This document shows, in pieces, positions 4,927 to 6,044 of a stretch of 6,044 nt of DNA; positions within the stretch are counted from its first letter, which is position 1, and every line of letters starts with the position of its first letter. Under the pieces are notes generated by a model. The model ran no database searches, had not been told where the DNA came from, and saw only the letters and a list, made by a program, of their open reading frames with translations. This DNA is from an uncultured Collinsella sp. (GTDB lineage: Bacteria > Actinomycetota > Coriobacteriia > Coriobacteriales > Coriobacteriaceae), in contig USFK01000096.1 of assembly GCA_900553935.1 (NCBI GenBank), forward strand, positions 1 through 6,044, read 5' to 3'. Both the position numbers and the translations under genes were made by a program.

Positions 4927-4953
4927 AACTGCCGGCAGAAAAGGAACGTCCCC
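4899..4953 (-). repeat. GGGGAC-type tandem/inverted repeat unit
   Basis: On the minus strand two related 15-base units, GGGGACGTTCCTTTT (from 4953) and GGGGACACTCCTTGT (from 4926), share 12 of 15 bases at a 27-base spacing. The palindrome GCCGGC lies between them, and an inverted copy of the GGGGACAC core lies at 4899-4906. This mixture of direct and inverted short repeats resembles intergenic REP-like elements of gut Actinobacteria. Whether it is repeated elsewhere in the genome cannot be seen here. Confidence 0.5.
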
Positions 4954-4969
4954 AGGTGCCGAGCCGCAG

Positions 4970-5740
4970 CTATAGCAGACCAAAGTGCTTTGCGGCGTAA
5001 TAGATCCCATCGTCATCCACGGCGGTCGTCACGTAGGTTGCCGCGGCCTTCACGGTATCCTGCGCATTGCCCATGGCCACGCTCGCGCCCACGGCGGAAA
5101 ACATCGACAGGTCGTTCTCGCCGTCGCCAAAGGCGATCGCCTCGCTCGCGTCGACACCCAGGCGCTCCAGCGTCGCCGCCACGCCCAAGTCCTTACCGCC
5201 GTTGGCAGGGATAATATCGCAGAACAGATCGCACCAGCGCGTAGTGAGCGAATGCGACACGGCATCGGTCACGATATGCTCGTCGGCCGGGCCCACAAAG
5301 GCGCAGAACTGGTAAACCGGCGCGTCAAGAGCGTGCTCAAACGGCTCCTTGTGGTAGACGATTCCCGCGTTGCTGCCGGCCGTCACCACGCGCTCGGACA
5401 GGCAGTTCACAAAGGAGTTCTCGCCCTGCATGCACAGCGAGTCGTAGCACCCCTCGGCCACCTGGTCCACAATCACCGCAACGTCGTCCGGGTCAATCGG
5501 GCAGCTACGGTAGACGCCCTCGGCATCAAAACAGTGCTGGCCCGAGAGCGTAATGTACGCATCCCAGCCCAAGTCGAACAGCCAGTCCGGCATCTGGTAG
5601 GTCGGACGGCCCGTGGCGATCACGCACACAATCCCCTGCTCATGAAAGCTGTCGAGCACCTGCTGCGCCGACGCCGGAATCCGATGGGTCTTAAAGCTCA
5701 GCAGCGTGCCGTCGATATCGAAAAACGCGGCTTTGATCAT
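4970..5740 (-). CDS. Cof-type HAD-superfamily hydrolase (sugar-phosphate phosphatase type)
   Basis: The 256-residue protein carries all four HAD motifs: FFDIDGTLL (6-14) with nucleophile Asp8 and acid/base Asp10, ATGR (42-45), Lys183 in NGGKDLGV, and FGDGENDLSMF (204-214) with Asp206 and Asp210. The SGQ segment after motif II and the large insert (about 80-180) before motif III mark the Cof/IIB cap class, whose members dephosphorylate small phosphorylated metabolites such as sugar phosphates or flavin precursors. The real substrate cannot be told. It is cytoplasmic, without signal peptide. ATG 5740 lies 6 bases after the stop of the ABC-F gene, and the GAGGAG in that gene's end may serve as its ribosome binding site. 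The two are probably co-transcribed and end at the hairpin near 4926-4899. Confidence 0.93.
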   Translation of the reverse strand: MIKAAFFDIDGTLLSFKTHRIPASAQQVLDSFHEQGIVCVIATGRPTYQMPDWLFDLGWDAYITLSGQHCFDAEGVYRSCPIDPDDVAVIVDQVAEGCYDSLCMQGENSFVNCLSERVVTAGSNAGIVYHKEPFEHALDAPVYQFCAFVGPADEHIVTDAVSHSLTTRWCDLFCDIIPANGGKDLGVAATLERLGVDASEAIAFGDGENDLSMFSAVGASVAMGNAQDTVKAAATYVTTAVDDDGIYYAAKHFGLL

Positions 5741-5746
5741 CCTCGT

Positions 5747-6044
5747 TTACTCCTCGCCCTCGAGCTTTTCGCTCGCCTCGAGCCACGCCATCTCCAGCTC
5801 GTCCATGGCGGCATGGGCCTCGTCGATCTTTGCCTGCTGCTCGCCCAGCGCCGTGTAGTTGGTGGGATCGACCTGGGCCATGGCGGCCTCGGCCTCCTCC
5901 ACGCGGGCGCGCTGCGTCTCCATCTTGCGCTCGAGCGAGCTCACCTCGCGGCGGAGCTTCTGGCGCTCGGCATTGGAAAGGCCATTGGGCTGGCCACTCG
6001 ACTTGGGCTTTTCGGCTGCAACCGCTGCGGCGCCGGTGTCGAAC
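5747..6044 (-). CDS. ABC-F family ATPase, C-terminal coiled-coil end only
   Basis: The gene enters from the right edge and stops at TAA 5749-5747, giving about 98 C-terminal residues. They begin with an Ala/Pro/Lys-rich linker (FDTGAAAVAAEKPKSSGQ). LSNAERQKLRREVSSLERKM and a long charged heptad-like segment follow, ending in EKLEGEE. This pattern of flexible linker plus antiparallel coiled coil is typical of the C-terminal domain of Uup-type ABC-F proteins, soluble twin-ATPase proteins that act on ribosomes. The ATPase domains lie outside the window, so subgroup (Uup, EttA-like or antibiotic-protection type) is undecided. The internal GTG at 5944 is not a start, since the frame stays open to the edge. 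The HAD phosphatase gene follows 6 bases later. Confidence 0.75.
   Translation of the reverse strand, partial: FDTGAAAVAAEKPKSSGQPNGLSNAERQKLRREVSSLERKMETQRARVEEAEAAMAQVDPTNYTALGEQQAKIDEAHAAMDELEMAWLEASEKLEGEE

Noticed and set aside
4450..4975. Two plus-strand small frames (4450-4752 and 4757-4975) opposite the regulator and in its upstream region
   Set aside because: The first is antisense to the regulator; the second runs through promoter sequence and the GGGGAC repeat and lacks a convincing ribosome binding site.

Overview
The window looks like chromosomal DNA from a high-GC, gut-type actinobacterium of the class Coriobacteriia, with Collinsella or a close relative as the best guess. This is inferred from the GC-rich third codon positions, the TATAAT-type promoters, AAGGAG ribosome binding sites and the style of the proteins. 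No marker gene fixes the species. The content is mostly housekeeping: no prophage, CRISPR array, tRNA, rRNA or transposase is visible.

Layout from left to right. (1) Bases 1-284 (+) are the 3' end of a P1/DmpA-family peptidase gene, followed by a hairpin terminator. (2) Bases 285-648 carry no intact gene. They hold that terminator, a short relic resembling the 3' end of a glycosyltransferase gene, and a nested inverted repeat (21-bp perfect outer arms, 9-bp inner hairpin). (3) On the minus strand, a UDP-galactopyranose mutase gene (glf, 2875-1673) runs directly into a family 2 glycosyltransferase gene (1680-649) through an 8-base overlap. Together they form a small galactofuranose and surface-glycan operon. 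(4) A divergent promoter region (about 2880-3106) separates glf from pta. Two perfect TATAAT boxes face away from each other only 14 bp apart, and both transcripts have structured leaders. (5) pta (3107-4087, +) encodes a short phosphate acetyltransferase and ends in a strong 15-bp-stem terminator; no ackA follows it. (6) A DtxR/MntR-type metalloregulator gene lies on the minus strand (4758-4369), convergent with pta. (7) Further right, also on the minus strand, the 3' end of an ABC-F ATPase gene (6044-5747) is followed after 6 bases by a Cof-type HAD phosphatase gene (5740-4970). That unit ends in a hairpin with a T-rich tail built into a GGGGAC-type repeat.

The genes fall into separate units: glf plus glycosyltransferase for envelope glycan, pta for acetate/acetyl-CoA energy metabolism, the metalloregulator alone, and ABC-F plus HAD. 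I see no obviously new multi-gene system. The most interesting points are non-coding: the nested inverted repeat flanked by copies of the same glycosyltransferase 3' end, the compact divergent promoter pair with a possible attenuator before glf, and the GGGGAC repeat that doubles as a terminator.
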